Shown here one piece after another: positions 9,538 through 23,246 of a stretch of DNA of 36,629 nucleotides; positions within the stretch are counted from its first letter, which is position 1; each line of letters starts with the position of its first letter. This DNA is from Burkholderiales bacterium. Its GTDB lineage: Bacteria; Pseudomonadota; Gammaproteobacteria; Burkholderiales; JABEVD01. The DNA lies in the NCBI GenBank assembly GCA_013044025.1, contig JABEVD010000167.1:1-36629 (forward strand), written 5' to 3'. A program made the position numbers and the translations under genes. A model generated the notes under the pieces. It had not been told where the DNA came from. It did no database searches and saw only the letters and a list, made by a program, of their open reading frames with translations.

Positions 9538-11655
9538 TCAACTCTCCAATATCGACGGGATGCAGATGTCGATGCTCGCACCATTGGGTGAAAGATTTGC
9601 GATCTGAATCTTGCCATGATGCTCTTCCACGATCTTTTTGACGATCGCAAGTCCGAGCCCGGTGCCTTTCGGCTTGGTTGTAACGTAAGGTTCGAAGGCC
9701 CGGTTCAGGATCTGATCCGGAAAACCGGGGCCGTTGTCCGAGATGGTAAGGCGCACCTGCCTGTCCGTTGAAGTCGTCTTCACCAGGATCACCGGTTTTT
9801 CCGTTTCCGTCAAAGCATCCTGCGAATTTTTCAGGAGATTGTGAATCACCTGCCTCAACTGGGTTTCATCCCCCCTTATTTTTGGCAGACCATCCTGAAG
9901 CTGGGTGTTGACTCCGATCGATTCGTACAGGGTCAGCACTTCACGAACCAGTGCATTGAGATCGGTTTCCCTGAAATTGGGTTCTGACGATTTTGCATAC
10001 TTGCTGAATGCGTCGACCATGTTCTTGAGGGCTGCGACCTGATTCACGATCGTCTGGGTGGATCTCGTCAGCATCCTGTTTTCCTGCTCACCGAGCTTGT
10101 CGGCAAGCTTGTGTTGAATCCTCTCTGCCGATAGCTGTATCGGGGTGAGCGGGTTCTTGATTTCATGGGCAAGCCTTCTCGCCACTTCTCCCCATGCAGC
10201 ATTTCTCTGTGCCTGAACGAGATGCGTGATGTCGTCGAATACCACAAGATATCCCTTTTCCGTACCTTCAGGAAGCTGAGATCCCCTTAACAGCAGGATC
10301 TGGTTTTTCCCTTTTCCCGTGATTTCGATCTGTTTTTCCCAATCCCTGTATGCGTACGTCCTGAAATTTTCCTCGATTTCGATGGCTACCGTTTCCAGGG
10401 AGGTTGCGATTTCCTTCCAGTTTCTGAGCGGGACGAGGATGAGTTTCGAAAGCTCCGAGTTGAGTATGTTGCAGGCTGCCGGGTTGGCTGATTTGAGATG
10501 AAAATCTTCATCGAATGAAAGCACGCCGGAAGACAGGTTGGAAAGTATGCTTTCCAGATAGGCTCTGGCGCTTTCCACCTGCGCATGGTTCTTCTGGATG
10601 GATTCCCTTGCTTCGGCAAGCTGGTGCGTCATGATGTTGAAAGATTGAGTCAGGATACCCAGTTCGTCCCTGCTTTTGACCGGATGGTACTGGCTGAAAT
10701 CGCCCTGCGCCACCGCTCTGGTTCCCTGTGCCAGGATCGCAAGCGGCGCGCTCAGCCTTTCACTGATGTAGAAGGAAACCGCGAGCGCACAGAGCAGCGC
10801 GAGAAGCAGCGAAAGCGTGAGAGTGAGTCCATACAATCTTTTCAGTCCGAGTCTGGAAAGGGTGAGTCCCTGATAATCCCTGTAGACATTCTGCACGGAT
10901 TCGGCATCCTGGGCGATCTGTTTTGGTACATGCTTGAGTACCTGAAGCACCCGGATGTCTTCGTTCAGCTTGAGAACATTCACCGGAGCGACCACCTGGA
11001 TGTAAAGGCCTTTTCCGGGAATCGATTCAATATTGCTGTATGTTTTCTGGATCCTGATCTGGTGAAGGATGGATGGTGATGGAAATCCCAGTACCATTGC
11101 GCTGTTTTCTGCACCTGAATAGGCGATGATCTTCCCATTTTGCCTGAACAGGGCCCCTTCCTGAGCGCCCGTCTGATCCAGCAAGTGTCCGAATCTTGCC
11201 AGAAGATCATCGTCCGGCACATCTATGAGGGAAAAGGCCATGGAATCGGTTCTTTTTTCCAGATCTTTCCGCATGTCATCGAGGGTGGTCCTTCCCAGGT
11301 TCAGCCCGCTTTCCAGCGCCTTGTCCACACGAACGTCGAACCAGGATTCGATGCTTTTCGAGAGAAACTGCACGGAAAGACTGTAAACCAGCACTCCTGG
11401 CAGGATCGACATCAGGGAGAAGAACATCAACAGCCTGAAGGTGAGCCTGGAACCGAATTTTTTCGATCTGATTTTATTGAACAGATCGTATATCTGGTAG
11501 AAAACGACTGCGGACAGGAGCAATACCACTGCTCCTCCAAGCCCAAGCAACAGCGTGAAATGCTTCGAGAAGGAAGCGGTATTCGCGCTCGCGAGGGAAA
11601 GCCGGTACAGCAGGACCCCGCCCATGAACGCGCAGATGGTGATGATGTATTTCAA
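9538..11655 (-). CDS. NtrY-like sensor histidine kinase (N-terminal TMs, HAMP, PAS-like, HisKA, HATPase)
   Basis: LAHEIKNPLTPIQLSAERIQHKL (H box), NLLKNSQDAL (N box), ISDNGPGFP and GTGLGLAIVKKI (G boxes). ORF extends to 11733, but a TTG at 11655 just past the upstream stop (11669) is a likelier start; start uncertain. Confidence 0.85.
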   Translation of the reverse strand: MKYIITICAFMGGVLLYRLSLASANTASFSKHFTLLLGLGGAVVLLLSAVVFYQIYDLFNKIRSKKFGSRLTFRLLMFFSLMSILPGVLVYSLSVQFLSKSIESWFDVRVDKALESGLNLGRTTLDDMRKDLEKRTDSMAFSLIDVPDDDLLARFGHLLDQTGAQEGALFRQNGKIIAYSGAENSAMVLGFPSPSILHQIRIQKTYSNIESIPGKGLYIQVVAPVNVLKLNEDIRVLQVLKHVPKQIAQDAESVQNVYRDYQGLTLSRLGLKRLYGLTLTLSLLLALLCALAVSFYISERLSAPLAILAQGTRAVAQGDFSQYHPVKSRDELGILTQSFNIMTHQLAEARESIQKNHAQVESARAYLESILSNLSSGVLSFDEDFHLKSANPAACNILNSELSKLILVPLRNWKEIATSLETVAIEIEENFRTYAYRDWEKQIEITGKGKNQILLLRGSQLPEGTEKGYLVVFDDITHLVQAQRNAAWGEVARRLAHEIKNPLTPIQLSAERIQHKLADKLGEQENRMLTRSTQTIVNQVAALKNMVDAFSKYAKSSEPNFRETDLNALVREVLTLYESIGVNTQLQDGLPKIRGDETQLRQVIHNLLKNSQDALTETEKPVILVKTTSTDRQVRLTISDNGPGFPDQILNRAFEPYVTTKPKGTGLGLAIVKKIVEEHHGKIQIANLSPNGASIDICIPSILES

Positions 11656-11668
11656 GGCCGTGCAAATA

Positions 11669-12202
11669 TCATGGTTTGAACTTCCACTTGTACCAGTCCG
11701 AATCGAGATTCCATTCGCTGGAGGCCAGCGCATCGATCTGGAATGGTTTTGGCAGCATCGATATGTCCAGACTCATCCTGATCCTGCCCGTATAGATTTC
11801 CTCCCTGCTGAGGGTGGATGGATCGATCACCTGTTTGTGTATCAGGCTTCCCAGAACCTTCACTGCGTCTTCCAGGTGGTCGAAATTCTGGTATAGCGGT
11901 CCCGTGCTCAGGCGATACTGTTGGGTGAGGGCGTTGTAACTCAGTTTGGTATGCCAGGAATCTTCCGAAATCTTTTTGTCGAACCAGTACCAGCGCGCTT
12001 TCGTGAGCTCGAATTCGGTCAGAAAGTTCAGGGAGATGCCTTTTCTCAGTGCATCTTCAAGTGTCGGATTGAGTTTGATTTCAAAGTAGGCGTTGAGCCT
12101 GTAGTCGTCTGAAGGTGTGAATTCTGCGGTTTTGACCCGGATCCCTTCTGCGTGAGCGGAAACGCAGAACAGCAGGATCGCCAGGATCTGGAAAAGTCTG
12201 AT
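11669..12202 (-). CDS. DUF4390-like exported protein (start codon uncertain)
   Basis: ...RLFQILAILLFCVSAHAEGIRVKTAEFTPSDDYRLNAYFEIKLNPTLEDAL...; signal peptide-like N-terminus; position between rsmB and the NtrY-like gene. The ORF-track start (12427) lies far inside rsmB. Confidence 0.65.
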   Translation of the reverse strand: MRLFQILAILLFCVSAHAEGIRVKTAEFTPSDDYRLNAYFEIKLNPTLEDALRKGISLNFLTEFELTKARWYWFDKKISEDSWHTKLSYNALTQQYRLSTGPLYQNFDHLEDAVKVLGSLIHKQVIDPSTLSREEIYTGRIRMSLDISMLPKPFQIDALASSEWNLDSDWYKWKFKP

Positions 12203-12209
12203 GAATGGT

Positions 12210-13475
12210 TCAGTTTTTTTGCAAGATGGCGTAGAAGAAGCCGTCGTGCAGTTCGTTTGGGAGCAGTTGACCATTCCGAATATTGTCATCCAGAGCAAGC
12301 AGGCTGGCGTTTCTGGTTTTATCGACGAATCGCGAGACGAGTTCGCTGTTTTCTTCCCTGAATATGGAACAGGTACAGTAGAGCAATTTACCACCGTTCT
12401 CCAAAGTTTTCCACAGTGTTTCCACAATCCGGAGCTGCGTTTCGGAGAAACTGGCGACGTCTTGCGGTCTTCTCAGCCATTTGATATCGGGATGTCTTTT
12501 GGTCACGCCAGATGCGGAGCAGGGTACATCCGCCAGGATTCGCTGGAACGGAATCCCGTCCCACCAGGTTTCCAGCCTGGTTGCGTCTCCTTCCACCACT
12601 TTGCCGGATATGCCGAGTCTTGTGAAGTTTTGCCGGATGCTTTCCAGTCTGGAAGCGTTGGAGTCCATCGAAAGAAGATCGATTTTGCAGGATTCGAGCA
12701 TGTGCGCGGATTTTCCGCCCGGTGCAGCACAGGCATCGAGTACGCGCATTCCTTGCCGAAGGTCCAGGAGTTTCGCTGCAAATTGCGCACCGAAATCCTG
12801 AACCGAAGACAAGCCTTCTGCGAAGCCGGGGATTCTTTCCACATTCATCGGTTTTTGCAGACGGATTGCGGTCTCCGCAAGCACCTCGCAGTCGATTTCT
12901 TCCTTTCGCAGCATCGATGCGTATTCCTCCATCGATGTCCTCGACAGATTCACCCGCAGTGTCATCGGAGGTTTCAGATTTCCAGCTTCCAGGATTTCCA
13001 TCCAGTTGTGCGGATACTGCTCTTTTACTTTTTCCATCCACCATTTCTGGTAGTTGAATTTTGCCACCAGGTCTTCCGATGCTTCCTGCAGGATGTTTTC
13101 CTTGTTGCGCAGCAGATTTCTCAGAACGCCATTGGTGAAGTTCCTGATTCCGGTTCCGTATTTTGCGCAGGATTCGACCGCGTTGTTGACGATGGCATGG
13201 CTGGGCGCCCTGGTATGCAGGATCTGGTAGACGAATACCAGGAGCAGGGCCTGCACATCGGGGTTTTCCGGTTTCCTTTTCACGAGACGGTCCAGCACGA
13301 AGGCAGTTTCTCCATAATGGCGCATCACGCCATAGGAGATATCCTGTACCGCTCCCCTTTGTTGCTGGGTGAGGTTTGGGTTTTTTTTCCAGATTCCTTC
13401 GAGCGTTTGCGCCAGATTCTTTCCCTCCAGCGTGGCGCGTACTGCTTGTGCCGACAGGCGTTGCGACTGGATCAT
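12210..13475 (-). CDS. rsmB: 16S rRNA (cytosine(967)-C(5))-methyltransferase RsmB
   Basis: NusB-like N-terminus; VLDACAAPGGKSAHML, DVPCSASGVTKRHPDIKW, LLYCTCSIFREENSELV motifs. Confidence 0.93.
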   Translation of the reverse strand: MIQSQRLSAQAVRATLEGKNLAQTLEGIWKKNPNLTQQQRGAVQDISYGVMRHYGETAFVLDRLVKRKPENPDVQALLLVFVYQILHTRAPSHAIVNNAVESCAKYGTGIRNFTNGVLRNLLRNKENILQEASEDLVAKFNYQKWWMEKVKEQYPHNWMEILEAGNLKPPMTLRVNLSRTSMEEYASMLRKEEIDCEVLAETAIRLQKPMNVERIPGFAEGLSSVQDFGAQFAAKLLDLRQGMRVLDACAAPGGKSAHMLESCKIDLLSMDSNASRLESIRQNFTRLGISGKVVEGDATRLETWWDGIPFQRILADVPCSASGVTKRHPDIKWLRRPQDVASFSETQLRIVETLWKTLENGGKLLYCTCSIFREENSELVSRFVDKTRNASLLALDDNIRNGQLLPNELHDGFFYAILQKN

Positions 13476-13476
13476 T

Positions 13477-14409
13477 TTATTCGAGCACCGTGCCTGCTAT
13501 CAGTGAATTTCCTGCAACAACCTGGGCTGCATCCATTTTTTTTCCGCCAGCCTTCTGCAACTTGAGTATCGAGATTGCATCCTTTGCGCAGGATACGATG
13601 ATCCCGTTTTTGCCGGCTTCCAGTATCTGCCCAGGGCTAGTTGCATTTCGCTCCACGATGCAAGCCTCCCATATCTTGACCGCGCTATCCCCCATTCTGC
13701 ATGTGCTTCCCGGGTAGGGATTGTATGCGCGGATTTTCTTCAATATCTCTTGCGCGGGCAGATTCCAGTGCAGAATCGCTTCTGTTTTCTCGATCTTGGT
13801 TGCGTAAGTGGACGATTCGTTGTCCTGTACGGTCGAAGGATAACGTTTTGCTTCCGGAGGGATTTTCAGCAATTCCACGATCGACTCCGCACCGATGGCT
13901 GCGAGCCTGTCGTGAAGCGATCCAGCCGTTTCTTTTTCCTGGATCGGTGTTTCGATGATGCGGATGATGTTTCCAGTATCCAGACCTTCATCCATCTGCA
14001 TGAGCGTGATGCCGGTCTTATCGTCGCCGGCGAGGTTTGCCCGCTGTATTGGTGCAGCTCCTCTCCATCTCGGAAGGATCGATGCATGAATGTTGATCGC
14101 CCCGTATCTTGGCATTTCCAGAATATCTGCCGGAATGATGATTCCGTAGGCGGCCACGATCATCAAGTCGGCACCGGTCGACGCGATGGCTTCCCTTGCC
14201 TCTAGATCCTTCCTCAGACTGGAAGGCTGAATCAGATCAAGCCCATGTTTCTGCGCAAGAATTTTCACAGGGCATGGCGTGAGCTTCATTCCCCTTCCGG
14301 CAGGTTTGTCCGGTTGCGAGAGAACGAGTTCGATCTGGTGGCCGGCATGGATCAATGCCTCGAGGGCCTTTGCCGCGAAATCCGGCGTTCCCGCGAATAC
14401 GATTTTCAA
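13477..14409 (-). CDS. fmt: Methionyl-tRNA formyltransferase
   Basis: MKIVFAGTPDFAAKALEAL...; INIHASILPRWRGAAPIQRA motif. Confidence 0.97.
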   Translation of the reverse strand: MKIVFAGTPDFAAKALEALIHAGHQIELVLSQPDKPAGRGMKLTPCPVKILAQKHGLDLIQPSSLRKDLEAREAIASTGADLMIVAAYGIIIPADILEMPRYGAINIHASILPRWRGAAPIQRANLAGDDKTGITLMQMDEGLDTGNIIRIIETPIQEKETAGSLHDRLAAIGAESIVELLKIPPEAKRYPSTVQDNESSTYATKIEKTEAILHWNLPAQEILKKIRAYNPYPGSTCRMGDSAVKIWEACIVERNATSPGQILEAGKNGIIVSCAKDAISILKLQKAGGKKMDAAQVVAGNSLIAGTVLE

Positions 14410-14410
14410 T

Positions 14411-14914
14411 TTACATTCTTTCCCTGGCGAGTTTCTTCATTTTGGCCAGGATTCTGGTCTGCTTGAGACGGGAGAGGTATTCCACGAAGACTTTCCCCTT
14501 GAGATGATCGATTTCGTGCTGGATGCAGATGGAAAGCAGGCCATCTGCATCGATTTCGAACGCTTCGCCCTTGAGGTTTCTGGCCCTTGCCTTGATTCTT
14601 TCGGCACGGTTCACCGTTTCGTAGATCCCGGGTACGGACAAACATCCTTCTTCCAGGGTGGATTTTCCGCTCATCGACACGATTTCAGGATTGATGAGTA
14701 CGACGGGACGATTTCTCTGTTCCGAGATGTCGATCACGATGATCTGCTTCTGCACGTCAACCTGGGTTGCGGCGAGGCCGACCCCCGGCGCTGCGTACAT
14801 CGTTTCCAGCATGTCTGCCACCAGCGGCTCCAGGCTTGCCCCGAATTCTTCAACCGGGTTTGCCTTCAGATGGAGCCTTTCATCCGGATACTGGAGAATT
14901 TTCAATATCGCCAT
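14411..14914 (-). CDS. def: Peptide deformylase
   Basis: [18 protein letters not shown]...; [29 protein letters not shown] motifs. Confidence 0.97.
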   Translation of the reverse strand: MAILKILQYPDERLHLKANPVEEFGASLEPLVADMLETMYAAPGVGLAATQVDVQKQIIVIDISEQRNRPVVLINPEIVSMSGKSTLEEGCLSVPGIYETVNRAERIKARARNLKGEAFEIDADGLLSICIQHEIDHLKGKVFVEYLSRLKQTRILAKMKKLARERM

Positions 14915-14990
14915 AAATACTTGCCAATTTGCCTAACGGGATGCAGAATCTAATCAGTTCTGTCAAACGCTTTTGTCGTCTGGAGCCCTG

Positions 14991-16046
14991 ATGCGTCGCC
15001 TTATTATATCTTCGATTTTGGTTTTGATCTTGTCCCCGTTGCCGGTTTTCGCGGAGGCGCCCAAGCTTCAGGACAATGTTCCGAACCGATATGTCGTTGT
15101 GCCCGGGGACACGCTTTGGGGCATTGCAGGCCGCTTTCTCAAGAATCCATGGAAATGGCCGGAACTTTGGGGAGAAAACAGGGAGGAAATCCAGAACCCG
15201 CATCTGATTTATCCTGGCGATGTGATCGTGCTGGATACCAGCGGCGGAACTCCCCATCTCCGGGTACTTTCCTCGAGCCAGGTCTCCTCCGATCCCGGCG
15301 CGCCTCCCAATCTTGAAACGGTGCGCCTGAGTCCGGGGATACAGACGCGCGATCTCGGGAGGGCGATCCCTTCCATTCCCATCTCCGCGATCGCTCCTTT
15401 TCTCAACAATACCCGGATCGTAGAGGAGAAGTCCTGGAATGAAGCACCGAAGGTCGTATCCGGGGACAATTACGATTACATTCTTGGCGCAGGTTCCTCT
15501 GCCTTCGTCGAAGGACTTCCATCGGGTTCCATTGTCAGATGGGATATTTTCCGCAAGGGCAGAAAAATTTTCGATCCGGATAGTGGAAAGTTGCTTGGCG
15601 TTCAGGTCGATTATTGCGGCGAGGGCAGAGTCACGAAATTCGATCACCCAAGCCGTATCGATATTGTGAAATCCACAAGGGAAATCGACGTGGGCGACCG
15701 GCTTTATCCAACCGTCGATTCCCTGATCACGCATTATATCCCGCATTCCCCTGATACCCAGGTCAAGGGCAGGATCCTTTCCGCTGACGGGAAGACGACG
15801 CAAATCGGTAAGAACGATGTCGTGCTGCTGAATATCGGCACACAGGATGGCATCGAGCTCGGCGACGTGCTGGCTGTTTACAGAAAAGGGAAGGACATCA
15901 TGAGCGGCAGAAAGGTCGATGTCACGCTTCCTGACGATCGGATCGGTCTGGTTCTCGTATTTCGCGCTTACGAACATGTTTCCTACGCGCTCGTGATGCA
16001 GAGCAAGGATACGATCTCGGCTTCCGATACGGTCAAGACTCCCTGA
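14991..16046 (+). CDS. LysM domain-containing exported protein
   Basis: MRRLIISSILVLILSPLPVFAEA signal peptide; YVVVPGDTLWGIAGRFLKNPWKWPELWGENREEIQNPHLIYPGDVIVL LysM domain. Confidence 0.88.
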   Translation: MRRLIISSILVLILSPLPVFAEAPKLQDNVPNRYVVVPGDTLWGIAGRFLKNPWKWPELWGENREEIQNPHLIYPGDVIVLDTSGGTPHLRVLSSSQVSSDPGAPPNLETVRLSPGIQTRDLGRAIPSIPISAIAPFLNNTRIVEEKSWNEAPKVVSGDNYDYILGAGSSAFVEGLPSGSIVRWDIFRKGRKIFDPDSGKLLGVQVDYCGEGRVTKFDHPSRIDIVKSTREIDVGDRLYPTVDSLITHYIPHSPDTQVKGRILSADGKTTQIGKNDVVLLNIGTQDGIELGDVLAVYRKGKDIMSGRKVDVTLPDDRIGLVLVFRAYEHVSYALVMQSKDTISASDTVKTP

Positions 16047-16051
16047 TTTCG

Positions 16052-17119
16052 ATGCGCCCCGATGCTGAAGACTGGATACGCCTGTCTCTTCTGCAAGGCA
16101 TCGGAAATTCGCTATCCGTCAAGCTGATCCGCCATTTCGGGAGTCCAGGGAACATTTTTTCCGCTGCGCCCGGTGAATTGGGTATTGTGGCAGGCACGGA
16201 CCTGGCTACGGTGATTCTGAAGGGCGCTGATCCTTCTTCCGTCTCAAGAGCAATGCAATGTCTTTCCCGTGAGGGATATGACCTTCTGACCCTTTGCGAT
16301 CCGGATTACCCGGTGGCGCTTTCCAACATTTCTTCCCCACCCTTGCTGCTATATCTCCGCGGAAACAGGAATTTTCTTACCTCCACCTGTTTCGCGGTAG
16401 TCGGAAGTCGCAACCCCACTCCATCTGGTCTGGAGGCCGCTTTTTCCTTCTCGGAGTCCCTGAGCGCTGCCGGATTATGCATCGTGAGCGGTGTGGCGCT
16501 CGGAATCGATGGTGCCGCACACCGCGGCGGTCTTGCCGGCGGGTCCGGCTCCATCGGTGTGCTCGGTACCGGGATCGACATCGCTTATCCGTCCTCCCAT
16601 CGTACCCTCTATCAGGATCTGGAAAAAGGCGGGCTGCTGCTTTCCGAATTCCCTCCCGGCACCAAACCCTTGAGGCAGAATTTTCCGCGCAGAAACCGAA
16701 TCATCAGCGGTCTTTCCATCGGTTGTCTCGTGGTCGAGGCTGGCATCCATAGCGGTTCACTGATTACCGCACGCCACGCTCTCGAACAGGGCAGGGATGT
16801 TTTTGCCGTTCCAGGATCGATCAATTCGCCCCTTTCCAAGGGTCCTCATGAATTGATCAGGCAGGGAGCGATCCTCGTGGAGCGAGTTTCCGACATTCTT
16901 GAACAGTATTCCCTGCAGTTGCCAGAAACGGCTATTTCCGGTTCTCATCCGCAGGACGATCCGGTTCTTTCCGCCATGGGCTTCGACCCTGTGGATTTCG
17001 ACACGCTCGTTTTGCGTACCGGAATTTCTCCACAGACGCTCTCTGCGTTGCTCGTCGATATGGAAATTTCCGGCTCCATTCGCAGCATATCGGGTGGTCT
17101 CTATCAGCGTTTTCAATAA
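16052..17119 (+). CDS. dprA: DNA processing protein DprA/Smf
   Basis: VVGSRNPTPSGLEAA, SGVALGIDGAAHRGGL, LLSEFPPGTKPLRQNFPRRNRIISGLS motifs. Confidence 0.95.
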   Translation: MRPDAEDWIRLSLLQGIGNSLSVKLIRHFGSPGNIFSAAPGELGIVAGTDLATVILKGADPSSVSRAMQCLSREGYDLLTLCDPDYPVALSNISSPPLLLYLRGNRNFLTSTCFAVVGSRNPTPSGLEAAFSFSESLSAAGLCIVSGVALGIDGAAHRGGLAGGSGSIGVLGTGIDIAYPSSHRTLYQDLEKGGLLLSEFPPGTKPLRQNFPRRNRIISGLSIGCLVVEAGIHSGSLITARHALEQGRDVFAVPGSINSPLSKGPHELIRQGAILVERVSDILEQYSLQLPETAISGSHPQDDPVLSAMGFDPVDFDTLVLRTGISPQTLSALLVDMEISGSIRSISGGLYQRFQ

Positions 17120-17123
17120 TACC

Positions 17124-17152
17124 TTGATCAATCCCGATTTTGTTTCTATGAT
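17124..17152 (+). promoter_or_regulatory. Candidate sigma70 promoter for topA
   Basis: TTGATC-N17-TATGAT. Confidence 0.45.
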
Positions 17153-17184
17153 CCTCCCATTCCTGAACGTATAGCCATATAAAG

Positions 17185-19707
17185 ATGTCGAAAAACCTTC
17201 TGATCGTCGAATCGCCATCCAAGGCAAAGACGCTTAAAAAGTATCTTGGAGCCGATTTTGATATTCTGGCAAGTTTTGGCCATGTCAGGGATCTCGTACC
17301 GAAGCAGGGTGCGGTCGATCCTGACCATGATTTTGCCATGGATTATCAGCTGATCGAACGCAATGCTCGCCATGTTGATGAAATCGTCAAGGCCGCGCAG
17401 TCCGCCGATCAGATTCTTCTGGCCACCGACCCGGACCGTGAAGGGGAGGCGATTGCCTGGCATATCTCCGAGATTCTGAAATCGAGGCCCAAGCTGAAGG
17501 AGAAACCTCTGAAGCGGGTCGCATTTTACGAGATCACCGAATCTGCCGTGAAGCATGCCATCGAGCATCCGCGTGACATTTCCATGCCGCTCGTGAATGC
17601 GCAGCAGGCGCGTCGTGCGCTCGATTACCTGGTTGGATTCAATCTCTCCCCGCTGCTCTGGAGAAAGGTGCGCCCAGGTCTTTCCGCGGGTCGTGTGCAG
17701 AGTCCTGCGCTTCGCCTCATCGCAGAACGTGAGATAGAAATCCAGAATTTCAAGTCTCAGGAATTCTGGACCATTCACCTCGACAGTCACAAGGAAAGCG
17801 AGTCCTTCACGGCGCGCCTTTTCCAGTATCGTGGATCGAAGCTGAAGCAATTCGACATCGGAGACGAACAAAGACAGGCCGAGATCTTGCGGGATTTTTC
17901 CAGCGTACGTACGGCCCGCGTGGATTCCATTGAAAGGAAGCGCAAACTTCGCTATCCGTCTCCCCCTTTCATTACGTCCACCCTGCAACAGGAAGCTGTG
18001 AGGAAGCTGGGCATGACCACGGACCGCGCCATGCGCATTGCACAGCAGCTCTATGAGGGTATCGATGTTGGCGGCGCAACGGTCGGCCTCATCACTTACA
18101 TGCGTACCGATTCGCTTTCGCTCGCGAAGGAGTCGGTGCAGGAAATCCGCGAGTATGTGCGCGACCATTTTGCCCAGGATTATCTTCCGGCGAAACCCAA
18201 TCAGTACAAGAGCAAGGTGAAAAATGCCCAGGAGGCGCATGAGGCGATCCGACCGACTTCCATTTTCAGGACACCTTCTTCCCTCTCCAGTTATCTCAAT
18301 CCGGAGCAGTTGAAGCTGTACGAAATGATCTGGAAGCGCGCGGTTTCTTCGCAGATGAATCCTGCGCAGTTCGACACGGTGAGCCTGGACATCTCCGCAG
18401 CGCATGATGACACTCTTTTCCGCGCAACCGGTCAAACGCTGGTTTTCCCCGGGTTCATTGCGGTATACAAGGAAGGCGTCGACGACGAGGACGAAGCGGA
18501 GGAGGGAAGATTGCCGCAGTTCGAGGTCGGTGAGTCGATTCCTGTAGACCGTGTTTTCGGAGAGCAGCATTTCACACAGCCTCCGCCCCGTTACACCGAG
18601 GCATCCCTGGTCAAGTCACTCGAGGAATTTGGAATCGGCAGGCCTTCGACTTATGCTTCCATCATTTCCACCCTGCTCGACCGTGAATATGTTCAGCTCG
18701 ATCGCAAGCGCTTCATTCCCACCGATGTCGGCTATGTGGTAAATCGCTTCCTAACCGAGCATTTCAATGCGTATCTCAATTACGACTTCACAGCCAATCT
18801 CGAAGATCAGCTCGATTCCGTTTCTGCCGGCGATAGGGAATGGATTCCGCTTCTGCACGATTTCTGGGGTGGGTTTCATTCTCTCGTAGACGAGAAGAAA
18901 AACATTTCGAGGAAGGATGTCACACAGGAGTTGCTCGACGAGGCTTGCCCAAAGTGTGGGAAACCCCTCTGCACGCGCCTTGGTCGAAGGGGAAGGTTCA
19001 TCGGTTGCAGTGCCTATCCGGAATGCGATTACACGCGCAATCTCGGGACCGAGGAAGATACCTCCGCTCCGGAGCAGAGATTGCTCGGCGTGGACGAAGC
19101 TTCAGGAGCCGATGTGATGCTCCTGCGCGGCCCGTACGGCTATTACCTGCAGGTGGGTGAAGCGCTGGAAGGAAAGAAGCCGAAGCGGGTTTCCTGGCCC
19201 AAGGAAATCCCTGTGGAGAACGCGAGCATGGAGGTCGCATCCCAGCTGCTTTCCCTTCCACGGGATCTGGGAAAGCATCCGGAGACCGGGAAAAAAGTGG
19301 TTGCGAACATCGGACGGTTCGGTCCCTATGTGAATCACGATGGTGTTTTCAAATCCATTCCGAAGGAAGAGAGCGTTTTTTCCATCGGCCTGGAGCGTGC
19401 CGTTGCCCTTCTGGCCGAACCCAGGATCGACAAGAATCTGGTACGCGAACTTGGCAGGCATCCTGCGGACGAGAAACCGATCGGGATTTACAAGGGACGT
19501 TACGGTTCCTACATCAAGCATGGCCGTAACAATGCCAAGATACCTTCCGGCATGGATGAAGACTCGGTGACGCTGGAGGCTGCTATCGAAGCTCTTTCAC
19601 AGAAGGAAGAAAAGAAACCTGTGAAGGCCAGGAAGTCCTCGAAAGCTGCTGAAGCCGGAACGGAGAAAAAAACGAAGAAGAGCACCCGCAAGAAATCGGA
19701 AGCGTGA
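17185..19707 (+). CDS. topA: DNA topoisomerase I
   Basis: MSKNLLIVESPSKAKTLKKYLG...; SAGRVQSPALRLI; one CPKCGKPL...CSAYPECDY Zn-finger; Lys-rich C-terminus. Confidence 0.97.
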   Translation: MSKNLLIVESPSKAKTLKKYLGADFDILASFGHVRDLVPKQGAVDPDHDFAMDYQLIERNARHVDEIVKAAQSADQILLATDPDREGEAIAWHISEILKSRPKLKEKPLKRVAFYEITESAVKHAIEHPRDISMPLVNAQQARRALDYLVGFNLSPLLWRKVRPGLSAGRVQSPALRLIAEREIEIQNFKSQEFWTIHLDSHKESESFTARLFQYRGSKLKQFDIGDEQRQAEILRDFSSVRTARVDSIERKRKLRYPSPPFITSTLQQEAVRKLGMTTDRAMRIAQQLYEGIDVGGATVGLITYMRTDSLSLAKESVQEIREYVRDHFAQDYLPAKPNQYKSKVKNAQEAHEAIRPTSIFRTPSSLSSYLNPEQLKLYEMIWKRAVSSQMNPAQFDTVSLDISAAHDDTLFRATGQTLVFPGFIAVYKEGVDDEDEAEEGRLPQFEVGESIPVDRVFGEQHFTQPPPRYTEASLVKSLEEFGIGRPSTYASIISTLLDREYVQLDRKRFIPTDVGYVVNRFLTEHFNAYLNYDFTANLEDQLDSVSAGDREWIPLLHDFWGGFHSLVDEKKNISRKDVTQELLDEACPKCGKPLCTRLGRRGRFIGCSAYPECDYTRNLGTEEDTSAPEQRLLGVDEASGADVMLLRGPYGYYLQVGEALEGKKPKRVSWPKEIPVENASMEVASQLLSLPRDLGKHPETGKKVVANIGRFGPYVNHDGVFKSIPKEESVFSIGLERAVALLAEPRIDKNLVRELGRHPADEKPIGIYKGRYGSYIKHGRNNAKIPSGMDEDSVTLEAAIEALSQKEEKKPVKARKSSKAAEAGTEKKTKKSTRKKSEA

Positions 19708-19730
19708 AAAAGGGGCCACTGGCCCCTTTT

Positions 19731-19731
<1 letters not shown>
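19707..19731. terminator. Bidirectional rho-independent terminator shared by topA and gyrB
   Basis: aaaaaGGGGCCactGGCCCCttttt; 11-bp stem including the A/T tracts, between convergent stop codons. Confidence 0.9.
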
Positions 19732-23233
<3,502 letters not shown>

Positions 23234-23246
23234 GATCTATACCTGG

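Noticed and set aside
14880-15977. 365-aa minus-strand ORF opposite the LysM protein
   Set aside because: The plus-strand frame has a signal peptide and LysM domain; the antisense frame overlaps the def start and has no recognisable domain.
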